Source: Taenia hydatigena (Eukaryota > Platyhelminthes > Cestoda > Cyclophyllidea > Taeniidae). Taken from it: 64,000 nucleotides of DNA. Shown here in pieces: positions 46,400 to 58,826 of the stretch; positions within the stretch are counted from its first letter, which is position 1, and every line of letters starts with the position of its first letter. The notes below the pieces were generated by a model. That model worked only from the letters and a program-made list of their open reading frames with translations, did not search any database and was not told where the DNA came from. The stretch is taken from the NCBI GenBank assembly GCA_036345935.2, contig JADWOT020000001.1:30385062-30449061 (forward strand). The letters run 5' to 3'. The position numbers were made by a program, and so were the translations under genes.

Positions 46400-48480
46400 A
46401 GCAGCGACAAAGAGAAGGAAAAGACTATGGAATGAGCCCTTTTATACAAGATTGCAACATGCGCCAACTCGAGAAGTGGACTGTTAAAACAGAAAACTGA
46501 CGGTTGAATAGAAGTTGACCGACAATGAGCAGCAATGCTACATGAGAAGAAGGAAAACACAAAAATGTAGGCGCAGCACCCCTCATTTTATGTACTTTGC
46601 TTAAATGCACACTTTCACTTACCAAAATGTAGAGATCAATGGGAAGCAAAATTCTGTCACTAATTTGGGTAATGTTAAAATCTGGGAGTACATATTTGTG
46701 TTCGTGAAAAGTGGTACTTTCCCTTCTGTGCTCAAGATGCGTTTGATCTAAAAAATGACAAGAGCAAACAGGAAGAAATCGCAATGAGTTGCTAAGAGTA
46801 GCACAGCTGGTAAGGAAAGTCGAGGGTAAGAAATGTAAGCAGTGAACACTTAGCAGACGCCAGCGGTTGCGTCCCGTAGATGCTCGTGGATTTCGACACC
46901 GCTGAGGTTATGCTACGCCGATCCGAGTTAGTACATGTGTAGGTGACGAATGTGGAACGCTCGGAGCCGCTGGCACACTTTGTAACATTTCGATCATCTG
47001 CAATTCTTTAATCGCCTCTACTACTCTTGCTCACCCGTTTGCGCTATTTCGTACAGTCGATTCCTATCCCACATACTTGTATCCCTTTGCATTGTGTTCG
47101 ATTGTGAAGCATAGCCTGCATGCATTGCTCTGATGAATGATGCAATACTGTAGGGATTGACAGTGGCATTGGCGGTAGAGGAAGATGTCGCGGTCAAAGT
47201 GATATCGACGGCTTCATATGAAGTTAATTGAGAGCAAACGCGTTGAAGTTCAGTGCGATGCGGCTGTTTAGTTTGCTGTCACAAATTTCCTGTCAACTGC
47301 ACGAAGTGTTACAAAGTGAGTTGCAGAGTGGATACACATTGACGGATGCAAACGGATAAATATTGCTCATATGCGGCAACAAAATTTTGTGTACATCCAT
47401 CTCAACCTAATCTCTTCTAACGATTTTTGCACTTTTCCGTTTACTTGGTAGATCAAATGTCGTTTGCAATTAATGAGAATTCTGTTTGCCGTTGCATCAA
47501 TCGCTCCAGTGAACTCACTGAGATACTTGGATGTGCTCATTCACTACCTGGTTGCACCATCTTTACATCACAGGCGTAATTAGGACTCGTGGGCACTACA
47601 ACATGGTCCATTCTGCCGAGATGCCTCAACATTAGCGCGGCAAAGTAGAAGAGTAGGAGTTAGTGGAATTAGTCTCAATGAACACAGATTGGGGCATGTG
47701 CCATTTCGAGTAGCGGCTTGCAAAGACAGCACACAAACAGTAAAAAACATTTGCTGTTCTGCACATGCATCAACCCTCTTTAAATTAATCAGACCCACTT
47801 ATTTTTTTTCCTTTCATATGTTGCTTTAGCTTGTTAAAGCCATTGGGTTGGACAGATTGGATAAAGGAAACAGGATGCTGGAAAATGATATTCGCTCTTG
47901 CCCATGTTTAGCCACACATTAATCTCTGACGCATTACAAAATGTCCTGCAAGTTCTTATTGCCCACCACCATCCATGCTCTACAAGTGTGTGCTAATGTA
48001 CAATCATCCCTCTCAACTGTAAGTACATTTCATCCGCCTTTCAAGTGGATGAAATGCTGTCTGGCAGAAGGTTGATGTGCCAAGTGTTTTGCTGTAGTGG
48101 TGAGCTACGCTGTGATTTTTACGCATTCGTTTCCTGTTGAGTGCATCAAATGACTGCTGACGGGTTTGGCATAGAGGTAAATGGGTAGTGAATCCGATGA
48201 GTTGCACTGTAATCAAGATGCTAAGCTAAAGACATTACCGGATTGATAGTAAAACAAAAACAAGGGGAAGTCCAGACAAGTCGTATTTCCTCGGTCACGT
48301 ATAATCTCTGCGACGGTGTTCGCTGTAACAATTAGTGTCGTAGAATAGTTAGAGCGCATGGATTTTAGTAGTTTTCTTTCTCCATAAGACAAAGTTGACT
48401 ATTAACTTTCTCTTCTCTTACTGCCGCCTTATCAAACAGGCTAAAAACAGCACTTGCAGGTATAGAACACAGACTAAAAT
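46400..48480. other. No gene recognised
   Basis: Nothing beyond chance-length frames; no repeat copy noticed. Confidence 0.4.
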
Positions 48481-48489
48481 CTGGGTGAC

Positions 48490-48622
48490 ACAAAAAATGC
48501 AAATAGGATAATGCATAGTTAAAACTGACACTAAAATCATTGCTGCCCATCCCTTCTTAGGATACACGACGCAATTTGGTATGAGAGGTGTTCTTAATAT
48601 TAGAATCCTTACCACTTCAAAA
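48490..48622. repeat. Direct repeat, unit 1
   Basis: About 133 bases very similar to 49,111-49,245 (shared ataatgcatagttaaaactg, cccatcccttct, and ttaccacttcaaaac). On the minus strand both units contain ttttgaagtg|gtaagg, a good splice donor at the same point, preceded by different sequences. Confidence 0.7.
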
Positions 48623-49110
48623 CCACAGCAGCACGTCGTTGGACACAATTTCCACTGCGGTGTCGATAGTCTGATTCGAAGTTGAAACGAGACTCTTGAA
48701 ATCTAGGATTCCATCGTCTGAGATTTGAAACATTATTTGCAACATGAGGCAAATTTAGGTTCCAGCGAAGTCCTTTTGAGGTCACTCTAACTGGCCTTCC
48801 TATTGGTATGAGCCCACAGCGGAGATTTGTGGGGCAGGTGGAAAGGCATATTTCATTCAATCCCTATTAAGATTAACAATAGGCGGCGGCTTACTTTATC
48901 GAGCAGAAATGAAACAGAAGACTCCGTCACGAGAAGGAGAGGGATGCTCGTTAGCCCTTTAGCAATAAAAAGTGAATGTATTATGCCAAGTTCATGGTCT
49001 GCTCGGCCTCCACTGCCATAGAGGATGACTATGTAATCAATGTCCGATTCTTGAAATGAACGCTCTGAGGAACAGTCTTTGCGGTGTTCATTAACATGCC
49101 CGGACAGAAT

Positions 49111-49245
49111 CGCACAAAATGCGATTAGTATAATGCATAGTTAAAACTGACACTACAATGATTTCTGCCCATCCCTTCTCAGGATGCACGAAGCAATTTT
49201 GTATGAGAGGTATTCTTAATATCAGATTCCTTACCACTTCAAAAC
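49111..49245. repeat. Direct repeat, unit 2
   Basis: Second unit of the direct repeat, about 620 bases from the first, same orientation. Minus-strand frames just upstream of the shared donor read FEVV in both, but flanking residues differ. Confidence 0.7.
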
Positions 49246-49249
49246 TCGA

Positions 49250-52140
49250 TGGTTCTAGATGGATGCCAACGCCCAAAGTTACTGTGCAGCGTTTTATGGA
49301 GTGTCCTCACTTGTGTGAATGAATGGTCTTGCGCATACCGTTAAAAATGTACCATACATAGCTTTGTCACCACGATGGATACCCCATGAATTCACAGCAC
49401 TTCTTCCTCACCAGTTTAATTACAATCACCTTCCCCCAAATTCGAGCATAGCAGGCATTTTTGTTGTGCTTCAAATAAAGAAACAGATGTAGATGCAGAA
49501 TGTAGAGGTAATAGAGAAACAAAAGTCCTTTTCTGCTTACATTTTCTTGCGTATGAGTGAAGAGCATTGGAATTCTGCAGTGGATGTAAACTACACGTCG
49601 GAGTCCTCGTTGTATGATGTGGAGACCCTGCCACTGCTGCAGTGCTAGTGATGGAGGTGAAGGCGTCTTGCCTGTTAGCTCTCGTCTGTCAAGAGTTCTG
49701 TGCTGTGTCTGTTTGATAAAATGATATCGCAGCAGGCGTCGTACGCATGACGCTTAAATACGTCCCTCCTTACTCAACTGACGATTTTACATTTGCCTTT
49801 AGTGTAGCATCGAACTTCATTTAAATCAACGCCTAGGATGAGGAGAAGAGGAGTGTGGAGAGAAAGAGCTGTTTGAGGAATCGGATCTTAACCACGAAGA
49901 CAGCAGAAGATCCGCTAAGGCCCTTCGTGGCTCTCTTTGATTCTAGGTAAGCGCCTCGGCTCAACAAGAATCAGGTGCAGGGCAGAGGGACCATCAGAAA
50001 ATGACGGCAGTGGATTGGTGGAGGAGGAGAAGGTGGAGGAGAAGGATGTGCAGGTGGGGAATAAAATGTGAGGCAAAGAGTGCTGGAGCGCGAGCATTTT
50101 ACTCTCACCACCGGCAGGCAAGGGATCGTTGATCAACTGCAGCATGAGCTGAAGCAAGAGCTGCTATGTAACACCTGCAGTGTGAGTTGAGGAGGAGGAA
50201 GGAAAGAAGAAAATACAATTGTGTGGAAGGGTGAGTGAACGACTGGCCTTCCACCCACCTGCCCATCAACAATGACTAATCAGAACAAGGACAAGGCAGG
50301 AGAACAGAGTCTCTAGTGGTCGGGTAGACTCAGGTTTAATTGGATGTATAAATTATCACGCCTCACAGGTCCCATCGGCCCTCCAATCCAGAAGCCCGAA
50401 TGCGAATTTGGCCAGATAGACGTCAGTAAGCGAAAAGTACCGAAAAGAAGGAGACTCTAACTTCTCAATTCAAAGTCTTCACAAAGCTCTATCACCTGTA
50501 GTCCCATGAAATAATTAGTAGTAAACAACCAACCAACCAATGCCGTCGCTTACCTCCTGGCACACCTGCTACGTATACGTTTTGTTTAAGCATGTGCATC
50601 TCGTAAAGAGGAGAAGATTGTAGGTCAAAGGAAAGGGAAGAGGAAGAAGATTTCGCGATCGTGACTCATCACCCGTGTCAGATTCAACGCAAAGCATCCT
50701 ACTCAGATCAACATCCGATACGGTTCCGTCGATCGTAGTTTGAATGTGCCTCAACCAATGCGCGTGGAGGCATTTACATCTGCGGTTCATTTTGGTTGCT
50801 TCAAAGATATTATTTGAGAACTTGGTAGAGTTAAGCCCAACCATCACCGACGACCATGGCGATAGTGGGTGAAAACGCCTGACAGCTCATCTTGGTCATG
50901 CGACTACCGTCTCAAATAGGGATGTTAGTTTGGACAATCTCTCATGATGAACTAATCAAACTGCTAGTCAGCTTGTCAACGAGGGAGCCACGAGCAGTGC
51001 GACAGTAACGAAATTCCACATTTCGGTCACATTGAAGGGTCCGCATGGGGTGACCAGCAGTTAGCCCAAATGTTGTTAAGAGCAATCCCCTCAATTTATT
51101 CATACAATGCACAAACACATAATTAGAGGCACATGTTGTTCGCGCCTTAGTTCGCACTGTCACAATGAGGACATATTCTCCTTCCTTGAGGTCAGACGTG
51201 TATCAGGTGTCTTTGGCACCTATGACTGCGACGGTCATAGTTACAAGCCAGATGCTGATGGGTATTGTGGACTCTCGGACGTCGAGTGTTGGTAAGAGAT
51301 CGCATGCGTGTCTTGATCACAGTCAGGGGCACTGAGAGTAGCGTCGTTGACTCCGCTGTCGTCGCATTGACACCTGCTAATGCTGATAAATCTCTGTCTG
51401 CTTTGGTATGTCGGTCTAGCTGAAGTAGATGTGGTAGCCTGAATCGTCCTCTTTGGCCAAAGGCATTCAGTAGATGCGGTTTTCTCGTGCAAAAGCATCA
51501 TTATTCACATTCGAGAGAGGAGTGTTCTCTGTCAAACGAGCACTAACCTCGCCACGCTACGCTCTTTGTCACAATAACAACGGAAATTTTCTCCACCTGG
51601 TGTCTCTCTCTTTGTTCCAAGGGGATGAAAGCCTAGAAGGGAGAGACAAGCGCTGAACTCACTGCACACCTTTCCAAACGCGTCGGCATAATTCTGCCAT
51701 TGTACCTAGAAATTGCACAAAACGGAGCACTCTGGTCTGCCTGAAAGCAGTTCACCCATTAACTTAGAATAAGACTGTTAAAAGGTGACTTCAGCTAAGT
51801 GTAACATTATAGTTCACAGCTTCCATTGCACTGGATGATTTCCCAGTAACAGAGCAGAAGATGCTTGAATTGTCGCAGTGCTTGGAGTTGGGTTCAACTC
51901 GGTGTTCCTCTCTGCTATGCGATGTTCACAACCCATTCATTACTTTACCAGGTCCTCATAAAAACGTGTTAATGGTAGTGAAAGGCCCAAATTCGCCGGT
52001 CTGATGGGGTTCGCCCAGTTCTACTGAGGTCGATGCGCAATGATGGTGGTCGTCCATTGAGGTGGCGAGCGAGTGCTGTTGCAGCGATGGATCACTTGCA
52101 AAAATTTAAGTCCTCAAAGAAATAAACGAGGTTAGTCAAT
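49250..52140. other. No gene recognised
   Basis: Mixed sequence with a purine-rich patch (about 50,000-50,230). Frames here are short and lack support. Confidence 0.4.
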
Positions 52141-52153
52141 TTCATTAAAGCTA

Positions 52154-52375
52154 TTGGTTAAAAATTTAAGCCAACCAAAGCAGTCGGCAGTCCCACCTAC
52201 CTCTACGGAACCAGCAGTCCAAGTTACCAGCGAACACTTTCAAAGGGCTCTTTTGCACATTCGAAGACGAGCCATCGATTTACCGCAAAGAGAGGATAGG
52301 AAATATGATGTGCACAAGACAACTGCTTTTAGCCAAATCGTGGATCATTCAGGCATGAGCTGGACCGCATAATCG
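52154..52375 (+). pseudogene. Possible AAA-ATPase C-terminal fragment
   Basis: The open frame includes VQVTSEHFQRALLHIRRRAI followed by a polar, charged stretch ending KYDVHK. The pattern (hydrophobic-Thr-x-x-HF-x-x-Ala-Leu, then Arg-rich helix, then a Tyr near a charged turn) resembles the last helix of AAA ATPases of the NVL/p97 type. No Walker motifs or neighbouring exons are visible. It sits just before repeat E copy 3. Assignment is weak. Confidence 0.2.
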
Positions 52376-52529
52376 AGTAAGCCGCCTGTTGCCGGTAGCG
52401 GCGCCATTCGATATTCCCACCTGGATTCTTACAGGTAGGAGTAGTTACTAAGAAATCGCCAACTTTCTAAACTGGTACGATTCTTTGATGAGGTTTCAGT
52501 AAGAGAACGTCACTGGTGGGCCCAAGGTC

Positions 52530-54290
52530 ATTAAGTCGCCACCCACCCAACGCCCCTCCCCGCCGGAAAGAAGACAAAAAAAAAGGGAGAAAGGCATTTG
52601 CGTATATAATTGTAAGCCTATGATAATAACCTATCACTCAGCCTCCACAACATGCACTGCCCCATAGAGAACAAGTGTTTGCCAAGTTACCGATCCTCAC
52701 TCCTTTCTGCTCTCGTCCGCCCGCCTGCCTGGTGCACACACGCACACGTTGCCTCTCTGAAACAATTTAAGCTTTTGCTGCACCTGCCTTAAGCAGGCAA
52801 CAATATTGCACACAGGGACGACTGTCCACGATAGGCAAGTTTTCATTCGCTGCCCTTATTCGTCATGCATTACAGCGTTGTCTTTTATTCCCTCCCACGA
52901 TAAGTACCGTTGCAGTTCAGTGATTTCCGATTACCCACCTCACAGGGGTGAACCCCTTTCAGTGTCGATGAAGACGAATGCAAATGGTAACATCTTTATT
53001 CCGTTGTCATTTAACATTTGTTTACAACAGTTGCACACTTTAGTGGAAGTAAAGGCATTGCATGGGTAGATGGTTGCCGATCTAACTATCTTTCGTATTT
53101 AATGAAATCTGCAACAGAAAATAAACAGCCCTTTTGATGAACGCAAATAGGGGGCTGCACTAGTCATAGTAGCTGAGGCGCCTGGTGATTGGTTGTACGG
53201 ACCTACGGGCAAAGTCACGAAAGCATAGCAGCCATGAAAGCTAGTAGAGTTACAATGGCCAAAGCAGCGCAGGTCGAGTCACCGCCAGTCGTGGTTACTG
53301 CAGTAGAAGTCTGGGCAGGTCTGCTGGTCGTGAGGGGCTTCTTCCACCTCTATCCGATACGACCATAAATTTGCCCCATTATAATAGCACATTGAGGAGC
53401 GTCTGTCCAGCTCTCGGCAGTAGTTTATTTAATGCCAGGCAATACTACTACTAATGAGTCTACGAACTTTAATTAGTAGTAGCGGTAACAATACATGGAC
53501 AGCATTGCAGAATTGATTCTAGTGGATTCGGTTATTTCCTCAAATGCAGCATCACCCTCCCCTTAAAAGTCATGGTGAAGGAAACAACAAATTCAACAGT
53601 TCCGAGATCTCCGCTTCACCCACATTTTTCAATCCACCATCGCCTTAACTTCAAATTGATCTTCTTACCTTCACTAACGGATTAAAGTAAATTGTGGGTT
53701 GTCGCCAAGTACAATAAGTCTTCCCAAATTGTTGGATCCGACAACAGCCCAATCGAATGCGTGGATGTGAATGTTGAGGTGTCAAGAGAAACAGCAAACA
53801 TACGTAAAAAGTTGATGCAGTAGACCCTTCCTACACTAATGCGGTTGATGACGGTCGGGAAAACGCATTAGAACAAAGACATCGGACATGGGAGAAAAGA
53901 CTCTCCACTTCACTCATACAATCAGAGGCAAGACAGCGTGGGACGGCAGGACCTCGCAGAGAAATGGCCACAAGAGCTGGTGATTTACTTCAAAATAATA
54001 ATCTAGAAACCTATTTGACCAAGCAATCACATCTTGCCCAGGTTGAGTCCAAAGCGCAAACTACTTATAAGCACATAAGTAGGAAGATGCAGCTGATGAC
54101 TTACACCAGAAGCAGACCATCTCGTAAGTCCACGGCGAAATTTATGACGGCGAAATCGAAACCATTAAGAGGTTTTTAGACATCATAAAGATCTGCGCCA
54201 AAGGCGGGTATACTGCGAACCAAGTTTGTCTTCTGTGATAAATAGACGCAACCGAGACTTCGGCACACTTCCACTCAAGACTACAATGTG
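52530..54290. repeat. Repeat unit E, copy 3, with 5' extension
   Basis: Matches 11,060-12,080 in its first half and 980-2,340 along most of its length, then joins repeat R as in copy 1. Compared with copy 2 it has an insertion (52,575-52,660) and lacks the (CA)n expansion. Confidence 0.75.
53215..53345 (-). pseudogene. C-terminal exon of a surface-antigen-like protein, E copy 3
   Basis: The minus strand keeps RPAQTSTAVTTTGGDSTCAA, then the hydrophobic run LAIVTLLAFMAAMLS and a stop. The 5' part is frameshifted: a one-base loss in the Ser/Thr linker and a deletion before it. The terminal anchor-like part is the best preserved of the three copies. Confidence 0.35.
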
Positions 54291-54870
54291 CGTAACTGCC
54301 ACCTACCGCCATCGAGTCTAATTAGAGCCATGTGCTGACTTAAGACCGTTTTGAGAAAGGAGCGAAACCAATTCCGCCTACAAAGTTATCGCACCCAGAC
54401 GGCTGATTGGCTAGTGGATTGTTGGGAGCCACACAGTCAAGCCCAACTATTGAATCGTAATGAACGCTAGCAACCATTAGAAGTGATGGTCTGTCTATGC
54501 ACCACAGAGGACGTAGGTAGTGTAAAAGAGCTGCCAACTGCCTACAGTACCAAGGGATGAGCCCCATCAGAGCTGTCGGTCAGGTGGGTGATTTGACTGC
54601 ACAGTCACTCAACAGCTTGCGCAACGACGAGAACCAGACTGTTACAGTGTACAAAGAATGAGAAAAGTCACACAGAAGGTGTATTACTAAGGTGAGTGGG
54701 AAATGAGGGAGCAGGCGAGAAGACGATGTGTAGGTTTGCATGCAGAAGTAGAATCTAAAGAAGGAGGTCGAGCAAGGTGTGTCGTTTTGTGTTCGTAAGC
54801 TTAAAAGTGTAGAGCTGCTAAGTCGCCGAGGCTCATTAACATGAAATTTGTAGGCTTAACATGATTAGCT
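54290..54870 (+). repeat. Dispersed repeat R, partial copy
   Basis: Directly follows E copy 3 and parallels 2,340-2,930; it lacks the distal part seen at 2,975-3,240. Confidence 0.65.
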
Positions 54871-55419
54871 GTATCAAGTACTAAGTTAACTTACGCTGCG
54901 AAGGATTGTCCTGACCACCGCCTTTTCAATATCGAAACAAAAGCTAAGTTTGACAAGCGCAAAGCCACTTAAATAAACATTTTGTTATTCCTTTACGATT
55001 TTTAATAAGACTTTATCTGACGTCACCCAAGCTAGCTTCTTTTGAGCAAAAAACGTAGTCCTCATGAGTTTTCCTCTGCCCCGTAGAGGTACATGTATGA
55101 TTGCGTAAATGAAACGCTAGATCCAATGGCAAGTCATTGCATTTTCACTTGTGAAGGTCTTAGTACTCCTCTGAATGTAAAAATTGAAGCACTTTGCAAA
55201 GTCCGTATTTATATAAAGTCGGGACTCAACGTGTGCCATATAAAGCGCATCGAGGTGAGCGAGGGAATTAGCGATCGTGTTGCGGCAAAGCTAACTCCCA
55301 AAATCCGTAGGAGATAATGGGAATTAGCTGAATAAGTAAAAGAAGGAAACAGCAAGTGGGTGTGAATGTAGTCCCTCTATTACCTTAGCAAGGGGCACAT
55401 CAGCATTTCAGGATCTGTC

Positions 55420-56640
55420 GGTTGTTGCAGGTGGTGCGTAGTTACGAAGGAAATTGAAGAGGACACGAGCAATCCACTCGACTCCCACCATTACAACTTC
55501 AAGTGGTTGTGGTTTGACACCAAAGACATTTTCTTGAGTTGTGGTTGGGCTCTATCACTTAAGTGAATGGAGCCACACAATCAAGCGTGTATAGGTGCAT
55601 CCGAAGGGCTCATGTGAAGAATTGGAAGAAAAGGGCTCCAAGTAATCCAACTTTTTAGCTAGAGATGTCGACGATGTTTCTGTGTTTGGGCTACGCCAAC
55701 GTCAAAGTCTTACGAAACCATGCACACAGATATTGTCCCCATAGTGGCTTTGGCGAGACACCGGGAATGAGATCCACTGCCATGGGAGGAGCGCACCTAC
55801 TTCCGCCTACAAAGGAATCGTACTCAGGCGGATGAATGACTAGTGGATTGTTGGGAGCCACACAGTCAAGCCCAACTATTGGATCGTAGTGAACGCTACC
55901 AACCATTAGAAGTGATGGTCTGTCTATGCACCACAGAGAACGTAGGTAGTGTGGAATAGCTGCCATCCGCCTACAGTACCAAGGGATGAGCCCCATCAGA
56001 GCTGTTGGTCAGGTGGATGGTTCGACTGCTCAGTCACTCAACAGCTTGCGCAACGACGAGAACCAGACTGTTACAGTGTACAAAGAATGAGAAAAGTCAA
56101 ACAGAAGGTGTATTACTAAAGTGAATGGGAAAATGATGGAGCAGACGAGAAGACGATGTGTAGGTTTGCATGCAGTAGTAGAAACTGGAGAAGGAGGTCG
56201 AGCAGGGTGTGTCGTTTCGTGTTCGTAAGCTTGCAAGTGTAGAGCTGCTAAGTCGCCGAGGTTCAATAACCTGAAATTTGTAGGCTTTACATGATCCGCT
56301 GCTCAACAGCTACAAAGCTCATTGTTTTAGCCTTCATGTCATGCCAGCTATCACAAGGAGGTAGAGGGCGTAGTGACACCCCACTGAATGGAACAACTGT
56401 CGATGTGATTGATGTCCAAATCAGGTGATAATTCCGAAGTTAGCAACTGTGCCACTACGTCCACGTACACCAGGATGTACAGACATAGCAATTAAGAAGT
56501 GCCAACTCAAAATGTAGCAGAGCAGTTTGTTAAAATGTGTATCTTTCGTAAAGGTAATGGACACATAGTCAAGGTTAGCATTATGAGTGTCGACTCTAGT
56601 TAAAACGTCGTGCGTCTTCTTCCCCTTTTTTCCACATACT
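55420..56640 (+). repeat. Dispersed repeat R, most complete copy
   Basis: About 1.2 kb, the reference copy for R. The 5' part (55,420-55,700: gtggtttgacaccaaag, ggctacgccaacgtcaaag) is shared only with the inverted copy at 43,560-44,770. The middle and 3' parts are shared with 2,340-3,240, 54,290-54,870 and the R-tails beside the A/B blocks. No recognisable transposase, reverse transcriptase or terminal repeats, so non-autonomous or merely duplicated sequence. Confidence 0.65.
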
Positions 56641-56799
56641 TTCTTTGGGGACATCAAAGGGGGTTGTCAGTGTAACAGCATCCACGCCCAATATATCGTA
56701 ATTCGCCAATCACATGAGCAGCTTTACCTCCTTTTCTGTAATTGAAGAGCTTTGCACTTCCCAATTTGAGCGATACATTTGGCCTTATCACTTAGGCCT

Positions 56800-57142
56800 A
56801 CCTTCGAAGGATGGTTGCATTCCTCGAGTCCGCTGTCAACTGTAAGTGCGCTCATTTCACTAATAAATCTACTGCCTTATAGTTATGACAAGAAAGGAGT
56901 GTGAGGTGGGGAATCGTTGGATTCGCTGGAACCCTTGTCAACTGTAAGTGTGATCATTTCGCTAATAAATCTGCTGCCTTGTAGATGTGACAAGGAGGGA
57001 AGGCGAGGTGGAGAAGCACCACCGGCGCTCAGTTGGAGTTGAGGCGAGACCCTGTGGACACCACCAACGAAAGCTGCCATCGGCCTCAGTGGACCGGGAG
57101 ACGACCAGTTTCGCAATATCTCCCCTTCGTGTCACCGCAACC
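56800..57142 (+). pseudogene. Two tandem truncated B-gene pieces
   Basis: The first piece (about 56,810-56,905) has the end of the membrane exon, a 41-nt intron (56,842-56,882) and the first bases of the next exon. It breaks off into the second piece (about 56,908-57,142): GIVGFAGTLVN, another 41-nt intron (56,944-56,984) and most of the polar exon (VEKHHRRSVGVEARP). Both keep GT-AG borders. Neither has the micro-exon or the last exon. Confidence 0.55.
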
Positions 57143-57149
57143 CAACGAT

Positions 57150-57680
57150 GAGGTCGCTCTTGTTTCCCTGCGCGCAGAGTAGTTGAACAATTACAGTCCA
57201 GTGACCAACAATTGCATCAGTCAAAGGTGATACAGACAAGACACTTGCAGTGCAACAGCAGCAAAGCATGGGCTTTGCACACATTACTGCTTCTTCTACT
57301 GTATTCCTTCCAATTCGTTCAGCATTTGAGTCCGCATTTGAGCACTTTCTGCAGTTGCAATAATAAACACACCCACTCCATCCACCTACACCATTGAACT
57401 AGTCGTGGCAAGGTCCATCGCCACACAAGGAAGCGCTGAGTTGACAGAATTGTCAATCAAACGAACGCGCGGCAATCACCTTGGCAAGCAGCACCAGCTG
57501 TGGTCATGGAGACGACAAGTAAAAACGAGGGCCATGATTTGGATACGAAGCAAATCACATTAGAAACGCATCTCACTCAATTCTTCCGATTGCAGTAAAT
57601 TTTACAAAGTTATATCGGTAGATTAGCAACATCAAATGAGACAACGCACAATTTAAGCACAAATATTTTAATGTTCGGTT
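57150..57680. other. No gene recognised
   Basis: Nothing beyond chance frames between the truncated B pieces and the right inverted arm. Confidence 0.4.
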
Positions 57681-58826
57681 TACAAATTTAACTGAGAATA
57701 TTATGTGCATGCTTAGGATTGTAGTTGTAGTGCCCCGAGGCTCCTTCGAAGGCAAAAGAAGGCAGAATGCTAGGGTAGATCATATATATGCATATATATA
57801 CATAGAGAGAAATAGAGAGAGAGATATAGGTCACTGCCATGGCCCGGAGGCTAGCCCACGCAGGTAGGGAAGTACGGCCATCTCTGTTACCTTGACCGAG
57901 ACCGGTAGTTCCAACAAACAAAGTACTACAGTCGTGGCTAATGTAAAGAGGTACCAGCATACATGAGTTGCTCTGTTACAAAATTTGCATTGCCATCTTG
58001 CATGGACTCAATGAAGCAAACTCGAATCCCGACTACTCACAGCGCGCTGAAATGCATTTCGTGCAAATGACTTCGTCAGACTTGTTTGCATTCGTTATTA
58101 GGCCGTAGCAGATGTGTTGCAGCGTAGGAGGGACTACTCTTGCCGATCGTTGCGTACGAGAGGTAGTGCGTTATGGTCATCGCTGTGCTGCGGCACACTA
58201 TCCCACCCAAACCGACCATACATCACTAAAGACTTGACTCTTGCACCTAATGATGGAGCATTAACTTGAAAGAAAAATGATGCGATGAAAGAAATGTGCA
58301 TGTAAGACTGGGGAGTCAGCCACACCTCTGCGTACGTGAGCATTTGGTGATTGGCCAACCACACTAGTTCATCCTGTCGCTGGTGTTGTTTCGACGCCTC
58401 CATGCGAAGTGTGCAGCATTGGAATGGCAGGGCAGACAATGTTGAAGCAGAGAGGCGAGGAGAGACGTGAGCAGAGAAGAGCACTTCGGGCGTGCGTATG
58501 TCCATCATATGTTTCCATTGCGGAAAGTGTATTGCATAGTCGATAGCTGGATTACTGGCTGCCTTCTTTACTCATGACTCACTAAAATTGGCATTGCTGA
58601 CCAGCATTTGAATAATGCCTTGTAGTTGAAGTGGTGGCATCTCGCCCACCCACTCATAAACCCGAGCGACCAGTGCTTTTCGAATTATCTTTCATCCAAT
58701 TCTGCCCACATAGAAAGCGAAAAGAAGGCATTGCCATGACAAATCTGTGTTAGAACGATACAATCATGCTATGGGGTGTGGGGAGGAGGGATAGGGAGAG
58801 AAGAAAAGAAACAAGGCAAAGGATCC

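Noticed and set aside
58016..58040. tcgaatcccgactac as a tRNA T-arm
   Set aside because: No matching acceptor stem, D-arm or anticodon arm could be placed around it.
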